Assembly: GCF_000376425.1 (NCBI RefSeq)
Contig: NZ_AQWL01000001.1
Span: forward strand, 1-52,345
Origin: Thiobacillus denitrificans DSM 12475
GTDB taxonomy: Bacteria; Pseudomonadota; Gammaproteobacteria; Burkholderiales; Thiobacillaceae
DNA length: 52,345 nucleotides
Direction of reading: 5' to 3'
Below are positions 15,189-22,009 of the stretch, one piece after another. A model generated the notes under the pieces. That model was not told where the DNA came from. It did no database searches and saw only the letters and a list, made by a program, of their open reading frames with translations. Numbering within the stretch: the first letter of the stretch is position 1; the number at the start of each line of letters is the position of its first letter. The translations under genes and the position numbers were made by a program.

Positions 15189-15215
15189 ATGTCCCGAATC
15201 ACCATCTTCCACTGA
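15189..15215 (+). CDS. Possible 8-codon leader peptide
   Basis: ATG to TGA encodes MSRITIFH, with AGGAG five bases upstream. It lies after a terminator and before the leader of the gene at 15342. This may be chance, but a strong ribosome site on so short a frame suggests a leader peptide. Confidence 0.25.
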   Translation: MSRITIFH

Positions 15216-15277
15216 CCTGCACCGCCCGCCACCAGGGCGGCCCGACGCCGCGGCCGGCTGACCGGTTGCCACTTCAT

Positions 15278-15320
15278 CCACTCGCTGGGGTTCAATCCCC
15301 GGCAGGGGATTGCCTCGGCC
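15278..15320 (+). promoter_or_regulatory. GGGG/CCCC leader 2
   Basis: CCACTCGCTGGGG, then CCCC, GGGG and a weaker fourth block. The GGGGTTCAATCCCC stem and the ATCCCC/GGGGAT stem exclude each other. It lies about 20 bases before the ATG at 15342. Confidence 0.5.
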
Positions 15321-15341
15321 ATCCTCTGCTGGAGGAATCCC

Positions 15342-16058
15342 ATGTCCCATTCCAACAATCCCTTCGCCCGCGGCTACGATGGCCTGTCCGTGCAGCGGCT
15401 GCTGGCGATTTCCTACGACGACGACTGCCCGCTGAGCTACCTGCCGCTGCACGTCTCGCAGTCGCACCTGCCGGACAGCCAGGTCGAGCGCCATGCCTGC
15501 GTCTTCTACGACGACTTCGCGCTGATCACCGAGGGCCAGAACGTGCCGCCCGAGCTGGACGCGCAGTGCCCCAGCCACGGTATCGCCCGAAACCTCGTCT
15601 ACGCCGTCATGGCAGAAGAAGCCGGCCAGCCGCTGCACGTCGGCGATACCTACTCCGAGGAAGCCGCGCGCGAGGTGGTACGCCGCCTGCGCTTCGAGAC
15701 CGGGTTCTACAGCCGTGCCTGGGAAATCAGTTCGGCGCACATCACCGAGGAGGCCGGTCGCTTCCTCGCCGAACTGGCGGACATCGCCACGCCGAGCGGT
15801 TTTCTGTTCGTGGCCTTCCGCATTCCCTACAGCCCGGCGGTCGGCGTGAAGCTGATCGCCACGCCCTGGACGGATGCGAACCTGCAGCATGTCGAGGGCA
15901 TCACCGCCGAAGAGCTGCGGCAGGAGCACCGGGCCAAGGGCGTGCCGGAGTCCCTCGTGGAAGTGTTGCACCTGGCTGCGCTCGCCGACGTTCGCATGTT
16001 GGTGTTCGATGCCGACGCGCCAGTGCTGGACGGGCTGACGCTCTACGACGACGAGTAA
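15342..16058 (+). CDS. ICE hypothetical protein, possibly DUF5983
   Basis: A 238-residue acidic soluble protein with no catalytic motif that I recognise. Characteristic stretches are SQVERHACVFYDDFALITEGQN, GDTYSEEAAREVVRRLRFETG and SGFLFVAFRIPYSP. I associate this pattern with the DUF5983 family of ICE and plasmid proteins, without certainty. It begins behind GGAGG and is the only gene between two terminators, so it is probably its own transcription unit with a structured leader. Confidence 0.75.
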   Translation: MSHSNNPFARGYDGLSVQRLLAISYDDDCPLSYLPLHVSQSHLPDSQVERHACVFYDDFALITEGQNVPPELDAQCPSHGIARNLVYAVMAEEAGQPLHVGDTYSEEAAREVVRRLRFETGFYSRAWEISSAHITEEAGRFLAELADIATPSGFLFVAFRIPYSPAVGVKLIATPWTDANLQHVEGITAEELRQEHRAKGVPESLVEVLHLAALADVRMLVFDADAPVLDGLTLYDDE

Positions 16059-16072
16059 CCCGCAACCCATTC

Positions 16073-16100
16073 GAGCCCCCACGTCGGGGCTCTTCTTTTT
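16073..16100 (+). terminator. Intrinsic terminator
   Basis: GAGCCCC and GGGGCTC form a 7-bp stem around CACGTC, followed by TTCTTTTT. It is 15 bases after the stop at 16058. Confidence 0.85.
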
Positions 16101-16177
16101 CGCGGAACGCGGTGCCGGCGCATTGCCGATTCCCAACGGACGGTCGCCGCCATGTGCCGCACGCTGGCCGCATGTTC

Positions 16178-16242
16178 GCTGGCGTTGCCGGCAGCATGCC
16201 CAGGCAGTCGAGACCTTCAAGACTGCGGCGCGGTTCGCCGTG
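16178..16242 (+). ncRNA. Structured intergenic element, copy B
   Basis: It has a GCTGGC/GCCGGC hairpin, the core CATGCCCAGGCAG, CTTCAAGACTGC, and CGCGG-TTCG-CCGTG. The stem keeps pairing through a G-U change relative to copy A. Confidence 0.55.
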
Positions 16243-16280
16243 CTGGTTGCTTCGTTCTCCGGGCGCACCCGCGTCCATCC

Positions 16281-16330
16281 ACCTCACCCTCAAGGGACAG
16301 ACCTCCCTTGCGGGCGGGAGTCCCTTGGTT
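16281..16330 (+). promoter_or_regulatory. GGGG/CCCC leader 3
   Basis: A diverged form with three-base blocks: CACCCTCAAGGG, CTCCC, GCGGGCGGGAG, TCCC. It ends about 20 bases before the ATG at 16349. Confidence 0.4.
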
Positions 16331-16348
16331 GCCACAAGGAGTCTCCCC

Positions 16349-17146
16349 ATGGATACCCAAGCCATCCGCGCACAGATGCCGACGCTCGTTGTCGGTCATG
16401 TGCCTTCCAACGTCCGTTCGTTCAAATTCAACATCTTCGACGGCCAGCCCAAGGTTTCGACGCTGGGCTTTCACATCGACCCGAAGCCTTTCGAGGGCAA
16501 GGTCATCGCCACCACCGACGAGGCCATCGTCGTCAAGACGGGACGAGCCGAGTTCGCGGTGCTCGATCGCACGCTCGTGACCGAAGTGCCCGACGAGGGC
16601 GCCAAGGTGCAGGTCGAACCCTATGTCAGACGCCGCTTCGACGGTCAGCGGGCGGACACGCCCGAGGAGCAGACCGAGTTCACCGCCGACGGCCAGCCCT
16701 ACACGGTGAAGCGGTTCGTGCTCGGGTCCGCACCGGCGAAGCTGCCGATCCCCGAGCCGCGCTGCCCCGAGCTGCAGGAACTGGTCGACCAACTGGAGCA
16801 GTTGCCCGCTCCCGACGGTTTCCGGCGCGTCACCCACATGCTGGTGGATGCCGGCGCGCGGGACATCACCTGGGTCGATCCGCTGCCCGCCGACATCATC
16901 CGCACGCCGCCGGCCATCGGCTTCACCGTCGCCACGACGAAGTTCCAGGGTCGCGTCACCGTGCTGTATGAGCGTGGCCTCGACCTCTACGCGGTGGAGC
17001 TGCACCGCGACGGCGAGCTGGTCGAACGGGTCGATGAGGTGTTCTTCGACACCCTCGGCGAGACGCTGGAACGGCTGATCGACGACGGGAGTTGGCGGCG
17101 CATCCGCGTGCAGTGCCTGTCGTGTCGTAAGGCTATCCGGCACTGA
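16349..17146 (+). CDS. ICE hypothetical protein
   Basis: A 265-residue soluble protein, start chosen behind AAGGAG. The N-terminal part (RSFKFNIFDGQPKVSTLGFHIDPKPFEGKVIATTDEAIVVKTGRAEFAVLD) is rich in beta strands. The C-terminal part (FRRVTHMLVDAGARDITWVDPL; TVLYERGLDLYAVELHRDGEL) looks like a separate small domain. I do not recognise the family. It stands alone between a structured leader and a terminator. Confidence 0.75.
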   Translation: MDTQAIRAQMPTLVVGHVPSNVRSFKFNIFDGQPKVSTLGFHIDPKPFEGKVIATTDEAIVVKTGRAEFAVLDRTLVTEVPDEGAKVQVEPYVRRRFDGQRADTPEEQTEFTADGQPYTVKRFVLGSAPAKLPIPEPRCPELQELVDQLEQLPAPDGFRRVTHMLVDAGARDITWVDPLPADIIRTPPAIGFTVATTKFQGRVTVLYERGLDLYAVELHRDGELVERVDEVFFDTLGETLERLIDDGSWRRIRVQCLSCRKAIRH

Positions 17147-17157
17147 TCTCACAGCAG

Positions 17158-17188
17158 CTTCCCGCCCTCGCGGCGGGAAGCCTCTTTT
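17158..17188 (+). terminator. Intrinsic terminator
   Basis: CTTCCCGCC and GGCGGGAAG form a 9-bp stem around CTCGC, followed by CCTCTTTT. Confidence 0.85.
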
Positions 17189-17211
17189 CCTGCCCCCTGG
17201 AGATCACACCC

Positions 17212-17577
17212 ATGACTGTTCGATTCAAAGGCACGGAGCTGCGGCCCGTGCTCGCCGAAGCGGTGGCGAATCAATGCCGCGTCATCCTGGTCAAGGATCA
17301 GGGCGTGTACTTCCTGGCCGAGTGCGGCGAGCGCCGACCCGATGGTCGCCAGAAGACCATCGCCTATGCCGCTGGCTGCAACCCGGATGTCGATGCCTTC
17401 GATGACTGGTGGGAGCTGGCGCGCGCCGAGTTCGGTGGCGACGACTTCGGCGAGTTCTTCGATCCGCAGGAGGGCGTGTTTGCGCGCATCCTGCGCAGCG
17501 AGGACGACCTCGACGTGTCCGCCTCCGCGACACACCTATCGCTGCAGGCGGTTCCTCCCACGCCCAGCGGTAACTGA
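17212..17577 (+). CDS. DUF3085 protein
   Basis: A 121-residue acidic protein of the DUF3085 family, common in these ICEs and in some plasmids. Typical stretches are VILVKDQGVYFLAECGER, TIAYAAGCNPDVDAFDDWWELA and GGDDFGEFFDPQEGVF. It has no known activity. A GGAG site precedes the ATG, and a terminator follows at 17590. Confidence 0.82.
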   Translation: MTVRFKGTELRPVLAEAVANQCRVILVKDQGVYFLAECGERRPDGRQKTIAYAAGCNPDVDAFDDWWELARAEFGGDDFGEFFDPQEGVFARILRSEDDLDVSASATHLSLQAVPPTPSGN

Positions 17578-17589
17578 CCGCCCATCCCT

Positions 17590-17617
17590 GGCCCCCGCTC
17601 CGGGGGCCTCTTTCTTC
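17590..17617 (+). terminator. Intrinsic terminator
   Basis: GGCCCCCG and CGGGGGCC form an 8-bp stem with a CTC loop, followed by TCTTTCTT. Confidence 0.8.
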
Positions 17618-17696
17618 CCGGCAATGCGGACAGCCGCGAGTGCCGATTGCCGCTCGCCTGCGCGCCGTCCCGGCGCGACGCTTCCGGCCATGTTCC

Positions 17697-17764
17697 GCTG
17701 ACGTCCGTCAGCGACATGCCCAGGCAGCCACGATCTTCAAGGCTGCGACGCGGTTCCGACCGTG
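17697..17764 (+). ncRNA. Structured intergenic element, copy C
   Basis: It has GCTGAC-GTCC-GTCAGC, CATGCCCAGGCAG, CTTCAAGGCTGC, and CGCGGT-TCCG-ACCGTG; the last stem carries compensating changes against copies A and B. It lies upstream of a DUF3577 gene. A published motif called DUF3577 RNA occurs in that position; I cannot compare them here. Confidence 0.6.
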
Positions 17765-17842
17765 TAGATCACCCCAGTTCGCACCGGCATCCATGCGCGA
17801 ACGGCCATCGGTTCTCGATGGCGATGCCACCAAGCTGTTCCT

Positions 17843-17895
17843 TCAACCCACGCGGGGGTTCCACACCTTCCCCGCCTGGGTCGGGTGTGTCTCCG
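17843..17895 (+). promoter_or_regulatory. GGGG/CCCC leader 4
   Basis: ACCCACGCGGGGG, CCTTCCCCG, CTGGGTCGGG, then TCTCC, ending about 25 bases before the ATG at 17921. Confidence 0.45.
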
Positions 17896-17920
17896 CCTCA
17901 TTGTTCTCAGGAGATTCACC

Positions 17921-18472
17921 ATGACCACTTCCACCGACAAGTCCTACTTCGATCTGCACATCACCGGCCTCGGGTATCTCAATCGCATCCGCGAAGTGAA
18001 GCCCAAGAAAGGCGATGCGTTCCTGGCCTGCGACATCGCGGCCCTGAACGGTCCCAGCGATGACGTCTCGTACGTGCGTTTCGACACGCGCGTATCGGGA
18101 TCGGAAGCGCAGCACCTGGTGCGCCGCTGCATTCAGGCGGTCGACGCCGAGAAGAAGGTGATGATCGGCTTCCGCCTGGGCGACCTGTGGACCGACACCT
18201 TCACCTACTCCAAGGGCAAGCGTGCCGGCGAGCAGGGGGTGAGCCTCAAGGCCCGCCTGCTGTTCGTCAGTTGGATCAAGGTCGACGGCAAGCTCGTCTA
18301 CAAGGCCGAACCCAAGCCGACCGAGACCGACGAGCGGGACCCGGAAGTCCCTGTGACGTCCGACGCGCCCGCCGCGCAGCAAGCCTCGGCACCGGAGCCT
18401 TCCAAGCCCCTCGCCGATGCTGCCGACGACGCTGCCGATGCCCCCGCATTGGCCGTTGCCGAGTCGTTCTGA
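17921..18472 (+). CDS. STY4534-family ICE replication protein (DUF3577)
   Basis: A 183-residue protein. The first 130 residues are an OB-fold-like domain (YFDLHITGLGYLNRIREVKPKKGDAFLACDIAAL, then RLLFVSWIKVDGKLVY), similar in outline to single-strand binding proteins. The last 50 residues are Ala/Pro/Asp-rich and probably disordered, like SSB tails. ATG 17921 follows AGGAG; an earlier in-frame ATG at 17885 lacks one. The family is annotated as ICE replication-associated. A second ssDNA-binding role is plausible and inferred. Confidence 0.85.
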   Translation: MTTSTDKSYFDLHITGLGYLNRIREVKPKKGDAFLACDIAALNGPSDDVSYVRFDTRVSGSEAQHLVRRCIQAVDAEKKVMIGFRLGDLWTDTFTYSKGKRAGEQGVSLKARLLFVSWIKVDGKLVYKAEPKPTETDERDPEVPVTSDAPAAQQASAPEPSKPLADAADDAADAPALAVAESF

Positions 18473-18477
18473 TCCGC

Positions 18478-18510
18478 AAGGCCCCATCCCCGGGGCCTTG
18501 TCTTCTCTTC
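18478..18510 (+). terminator. Intrinsic terminator
   Basis: AAGGCCCC and GGGGCCTT form an 8-bp stem, followed by GTCTTCTCTTC, between the STY4534 and DUF3275 genes. Confidence 0.75.
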
Positions 18511-18527
18511 GTCAGCAGGAGACCTTC

Positions 18528-19139
18528 ATGATCACCATCCCCGGCCAACTGGCCATCAAGACCATCCACGGCAGGAACGGCGACTTCAACGTCGGCCGCC
18601 TGGCGACCTCGATCGGCGAGTTCGTCGTGAAGAACGCCGAGCTCGATCAGTACCGCGAGGGCAAGTACGACGGTGATTTCGTCATCGTCGAGATTCGCCC
18701 CTCCACGTACAACGCCAACGGCCGCATGGTCATCGAGATCCGCGCCCATCTGGGCGGGATGACGCTGTCCAACATCGACGCCCTAAGCCGCGACGAAGCC
18801 CGCCGGCTGAGTCCGCAGGAAGTCGATCCGATCGACGAGGAAGCGCAGGCGCCCGTGCCGGCAACGCCCCCGGCCAAGCCGAAGGCGAAGCCGCGCAGTC
18901 CGCGCGATCCCCTGGTCGATACCACGCCGTTCGGCAGCGAACCGGCTCCCGTGTCCGCTGCGGCCTCGGCCGAGGCAGACGACGCGGCGCTGTTCGGTGC
19001 CTTGTGGCCCCTGGGCGAGACCGTGAAGCTCGATGCGACCGTGGATCGTCGTGTGCTGCGTCAGCAGCGCGACCGTCTCGACAAGCTGGGCTACGAGTTC
19101 GCTCCGTTGTCCCAGGACTGGCACCTCAAGACTGCCTGA
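18528..19139 (+). CDS. DUF3275 protein
   Basis: A 203-residue protein of DUF3275. The N-terminal domain (GQLAIKTIHGRNGDFNVGRLATSIGEFVVKNAELDQY, then GDFVIVEIRPSTYNANGRMVIEIRAHLGG) is beta-rich and OB-like. A Pro/Lys linker covers about residues 100-140. The C-terminal segment (VDRRVLRQQRDRLDKLGYEF) is helical. It starts behind AGGAG right after a terminator. The pairing with the STY4534 gene is conserved in these ICEs. Its function is unknown. Confidence 0.85.
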   Translation: MITIPGQLAIKTIHGRNGDFNVGRLATSIGEFVVKNAELDQYREGKYDGDFVIVEIRPSTYNANGRMVIEIRAHLGGMTLSNIDALSRDEARRLSPQEVDPIDEEAQAPVPATPPAKPKAKPRSPRDPLVDTTPFGSEPAPVSAAASAEADDAALFGALWPLGETVKLDATVDRRVLRQQRDRLDKLGYEFAPLSQDWHLKTA

Positions 19140-19167
19140 TCCATCCGCCGCCTTGCGCGGCATTCCG

Positions 19168-19210
19168 CCACCCGCCGGGGTTCTCCCCCGACGGGGAGGG
19201 CTCCGGCCAT
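19168..19210 (+). promoter_or_regulatory. GGGG/CCCC leader 5
   Basis: CCACCCGCCGGGG, TTCT, CCCCCGACGGGG, then AGGGCTCCGGCC. The stem CCG-n-CGGGG/CCCCG-n-CGG is strong. It lies about 20 bases before the ATG at 19229. Confidence 0.5.
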
Positions 19211-19228
19211 TTCTTCAAGGAGACCTTC

Positions 19229-19594
19229 ATGGGCTGGACCTTCGTTCGTCAGACGCGCGATCAGTTGATCCGCGAGCTGATCGCTCCGCAGGCGTCCGAA
19301 CGCGCTTGCTGCGAAGTCATCGACCACACGCTGGACGGCGACGTTCTGTGGACCGTGGTTCGCGTCACCGCCAGGCAGGCGGGCGTCATGGGCCTCGCGG
19401 CCGGTGAGTCCGTCTGCTACATCGGCTGCCATCTGCTGGAAAGCTCGGGCGGCGATTGGGGCTACAAGTCCCTCGATGAGTCCGTGCATCCGTACTACTA
19501 CTCGTGCCCGCTGCGCTATCTCGACATGGCGCCGGTGCAAAGCCCCGAGTGGCGCGAGCGGGTTCACCGCTTCCACGCGGGGCGCGCTGTCTAG
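19229..19594 (+). CDS. ICE hypothetical protein
   Basis: A 121-residue soluble protein starting MGWTFVRQTRDQLIRELI behind AAGGAG. It has four cysteines and an aromatic patch (SVHPYYYSCPLRYLDMAP) near the C-terminus, then SPEWRERVHRFHAGRAV. The pattern suggests a compact alpha/beta domain, seen in plasmid and ICE hypothetical proteins. No function is known to me. It is a single gene between leaders 5 and 6. Confidence 0.75.
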   Translation: MGWTFVRQTRDQLIRELIAPQASERACCEVIDHTLDGDVLWTVVRVTARQAGVMGLAAGESVCYIGCHLLESSGGDWGYKSLDESVHPYYYSCPLRYLDMAPVQSPEWRERVHRFHAGRAV

Positions 19595-19610
19595 CGGCAC
19601 GCATCTTCCT

Positions 19611-19655
19611 TCACCCAACCGGGGCGAGCACGGCCCCGCGGGCTGTGGTTGCTCC
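19611..19655 (+). promoter_or_regulatory. GGGG/CCCC leader 6
   Basis: TCACCCAACCGGGGC, GGCCCCGCGGGC, then GCTCC. It ends about 24 bases before the ATG at 19679. Confidence 0.5.
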
Positions 19656-19678
19656 TTCATTTCCAAGAGGACATCACC

Positions 19679-20329
19679 ATGCCTGCACCTTCTTCCGCGA
19701 AACCGCTGTACCGCATCGACGAATGCCCCGACCTCATGGCCGACGGTTGCGTCGGTGACGAGCAGGGCAATCTCGTCTTTCTGTCGATCTGGGCGCGCGA
19801 CACCGCCGTTCAGGAGTTCCTCGCCCGCCTGACCCTCAGCCGGGATGAACAGGGACTGGATCAGTTCCACGTCATCACCGAGCAGGGCGCATCCATCCCG
19901 GTCTTCGTCGGCAACGTCGAGAACCTGGAAAAGCGCATCACCCGCGCCTATCGGCGAACGCTGTTCGGTTCGCTGACGAATGTGTGGCTGTTCGATCGTC
20001 GCTGCGTGAAGCCAGACAAGGCCAACGCCAGCGCGCTGGCGCTTCTGCCCAGGGATTCCGCTCACCGGCTCGACCGGCTGTGGACGCTGGTGCAGGACAC
20101 CTGCCCGCTGCCACTGCTCGACCACTGGCGCGACACCGTGCTGGAGCTGTTGCAGACACGGCGGATGCTGACCGGTCTCCCCTTGGCCCTCGGGCCGCTG
20201 GAAGGGCATCGGCTGGCCCTCGATGTCCCGGCGCTGACGAAGGCGTTGGGCGAGCTGATCCGCAACGGCACCCTCGGCGCCACGCAGTACGAACTGGCCG
20301 CGAACGCACCGCTTCGGCGTGTGGCGTGA
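19679..20329 (+). CDS. ICE hypothetical protein
   Basis: A 216-residue soluble protein, with the start at 19679 behind AAGAGG. The first half (DECPDLMADGCVGDEQGNLVFLSIWARDTAVQEFLARL, then VENLEKRITRAYRRTLFGSL) is conserved-looking. The second half contains long helices (HRLDRLWTLVQDTCPLPLLDHWRDTVLELLQ). I recognise it only as a typical gene of this ICE block. It precedes the methyltransferase gene, and a hairpin lies between them. Confidence 0.75.
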   Translation: MPAPSSAKPLYRIDECPDLMADGCVGDEQGNLVFLSIWARDTAVQEFLARLTLSRDEQGLDQFHVITEQGASIPVFVGNVENLEKRITRAYRRTLFGSLTNVWLFDRRCVKPDKANASALALLPRDSAHRLDRLWTLVQDTCPLPLLDHWRDTVLELLQTRRMLTGLPLALGPLEGHRLALDVPALTKALGELIRNGTLGATQYELAANAPLRRVA

Positions 20330-20340
20330 GCCATCCCAAC

Positions 20341-20363
20341 GGGCATGCGCGCCGCGCGTGCCC
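20341..20363 (+). terminator. Strong GC hairpin, possible terminator
   Basis: GGGCATGCGCG and CGCGCGTGCCC pair over 11 positions (one T-G) around a single base. The following GCCTTCCCTC is only weakly T-rich. Confidence 0.5.
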
Positions 20364-20394
20364 GCCTTCCCTCATCCATCATCAGGAGTAATCC

Positions 20395-21504
20395 ATGGCA
20401 CTCATGTTTCCGCGCCTGGCGCGCAATTTCATCCGTAACGGCTACTTCCCCACCGACGAGCCGACGCTGGAGCGGGCCTTGTCCGCACTGGCGCCGTCTC
20501 CCGGCTCCATGTCCATCCTCGATCCCTGCGCCGGCGAAGGCGTGGCGATTGCCGAAGCGGCCCACGCCCTCGGGCGCGAGCAGGTCCAGGCCTTCGCCGT
20601 CGAGTACGACGCCGAGCGGGCCCGCCACGCACGGCAACTGGTCGATCGCTGCATCCACGGCGACTTGATGGACATGCTGATCTCGCGCCAGTCCTTCGGG
20701 CTGTTGTGGCTGAACCCGCCGTATGGCGACCTGAGCAAGGACGTGAACGGCAACATCGGCTATCAGGGCCAAGGCCGTGCGCGGCTGGAAAAGCTGTTCT
20801 ATCAGCGCGCGCTGCCGCTGCTGCAGTACGGCGGCGTGCTGATCTTCGTCGTGCCGTCCTACGTGCTCGACGCCGAGCTGGTCGGATGGCTGACGCGCCA
20901 CTTTGCCGACCTGCGCATCTACCGTGCGGTCGAAACGCAGTTCAAGCAGGTGGTGATCTTCGGTCGCAGGATTCGTCAACGCGACCAGGCATCGGATTCG
21001 GTCAAGGCCACCCGCGGTCTGCTGCTGCAGATCGGACAGGGCGACGCCGAAGCCGAGGAGCTGCCGCTCGAATGGCCGTTCCTGCCGTACACCGTCCCTG
21101 CCAGCCCGGCCGAGCCGGAGCACTTCTATCGCGTGACGATGGAGCCCGAGCAGTTCGCCGATGAAGTCGGCCGGCTGCAAGGACTCTGGCCGGCGCTCGA
21201 TACCCACCTGGGCGCCGCGCAGCAATCGCTGCGTCCGCCCGCGCGGGCCTTGTCGCACTGGCATCTCGCCCTGGCCTTGGCCGCAGGCGCGATCTCCGGC
21301 GTGGTGACGTCCAAGAGCGGGCGCGTGCTCGTCGTCAAAGGTGATACCCACAAGGAGAAGATGCTCCAGACGGAGTACACCGAGCGCGACGACGGCTCCG
21401 TGGCCGAGACGCGAATCCTCACCGACAAGTTCGTGCCGGTCATTCGTGCATGGGACTTGACGCTGGGCTCGCCCACGTGGGGCGAAGTGCTGACTATCCG
21501 CTGA
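20395..21504 (+). CDS. Class I SAM-dependent methyltransferase, N6-adenine type
   Basis: A 369-residue enzyme. DPCAGEGVAIAEAA (near residues 43-56) is the SAM-binding motif I, and LLWLNPPYGDLS (near residues 103-114) carries the NPPY catalytic motif of amino-methyltransferases acting on adenine or on protein glutamine. The C-terminal third is a separate domain (SHWHLALALAAGAISGVVTSKSG). No restriction enzyme is beside it, so it may protect or mark ICE DNA; alternatively it modifies RNA or protein. ICEs of this family usually carry such a gene (annotated DUF6094, as I recall). It starts behind AGGAG. Confidence 0.85.
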   Translation: MALMFPRLARNFIRNGYFPTDEPTLERALSALAPSPGSMSILDPCAGEGVAIAEAAHALGREQVQAFAVEYDAERARHARQLVDRCIHGDLMDMLISRQSFGLLWLNPPYGDLSKDVNGNIGYQGQGRARLEKLFYQRALPLLQYGGVLIFVVPSYVLDAELVGWLTRHFADLRIYRAVETQFKQVVIFGRRIRQRDQASDSVKATRGLLLQIGQGDAEAEELPLEWPFLPYTVPASPAEPEHFYRVTMEPEQFADEVGRLQGLWPALDTHLGAAQQSLRPPARALSHWHLALALAAGAISGVVTSKSGRVLVVKGDTHKEKMLQTEYTERDDGSVAETRILTDKFVPVIRAWDLTLGSPTWGEVLTIR

Positions 21505-21540
21505 TCGCTGTTCCCTGACGGTTCACCGTCGCTTTCATCC

Positions 21541-21585
21541 ACCCACCGGGGTCACGTTGCCCCGATGGGGTGCCGTGGCCCCATC
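21541..21585 (+). promoter_or_regulatory. GGGG/CCCC leader 7
   Basis: CCCACCGGGG, TCACGTT, GCCCCGATGGGG, TGCCGTGG, CCCC: the clearest four-block example. It ends 24 bases before the ATG at 21606, with AAGGAG in between. Confidence 0.6.
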
Positions 21586-21605
21586 TTCCAGAAGGAGATA
21601 CCACC

Positions 21606-21911
21606 ATGGCACTCGCAGTCCTCAACCTCGCGTCCCAAGCACGCTTTTCGCCCGGGCAGGTGGTCATGACCGCCGGCGTCGACGAGCTGGTCCGACAAGG
21701 CCGGCTCAACCCCACGCCGTACCTGCGCCGCCATCTTCATGGCGAATGGGGCGACCTGAGCGACAGCGATCGGCGGCAGAACGACGCCGCGCTGAAGTCC
21801 GGCGAGGATCGTCTGTTCTCGTCCTACCAGGTCACGCGCGACCTGAAGCTCTGGATCATCACCGAATGGGATCGCAGCGTCACGACGCTGCTGCTGCCCA
21901 GCGAATACTGA
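21606..21911 (+). CDS. ICE hypothetical protein
   Basis: A 101-residue soluble protein starting behind AAGGAG. Core segments are ARFSPGQVVMTAGVDELVRQGRLNPTPYLRRHLHGEWGDLS and LFSSYQVTRDLKLWIITEWDRSVTTLLLP. Proteins with this pattern are widespread on plasmids and ICEs as unnamed accessory proteins, sometimes called plasmid-related protein. No activity is known. Confidence 0.75.
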   Translation: MALAVLNLASQARFSPGQVVMTAGVDELVRQGRLNPTPYLRRHLHGEWGDLSDSDRRQNDAALKSGEDRLFSSYQVTRDLKLWIITEWDRSVTTLLLPSEY

Positions 21912-21945
21912 TCCGCATCCAGCGGTCTCGCGCCGCTTCATTCTT

Positions 21946-21995
21946 CCCACCCCGGGGCATGTCACCGCCCCGTGGGGAGGTGCATGCCCCATTTC
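21946..21995 (+). promoter_or_regulatory. GGGG/CCCC leader 8
   Basis: CCCACCCCGGGG, CATGTCACC, GCCCCGTGGGG, AGGTGCATG, CCCC: a clear four-block example. It ends about 15 bases before the helicase ATG at 22010. Confidence 0.6.
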
Positions 21996-22009
21996 TTTGG
22001 AGCATCACC

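Noticed and set aside
18478..18510. Counting this GGCCCC/GGGGCC hairpin as another member of the GGGG/CCCC leader family
   Set aside because: It has only one G/C block pair, follows a stop codon and ends in a T-rich stretch, so it is an ordinary terminator.
20395..21504. Methyltransferase as part of a restriction-modification system
   Set aside because: No endonuclease or specificity gene is adjacent; flanking genes are standard ICE genes and this gene type is a regular member of the block.
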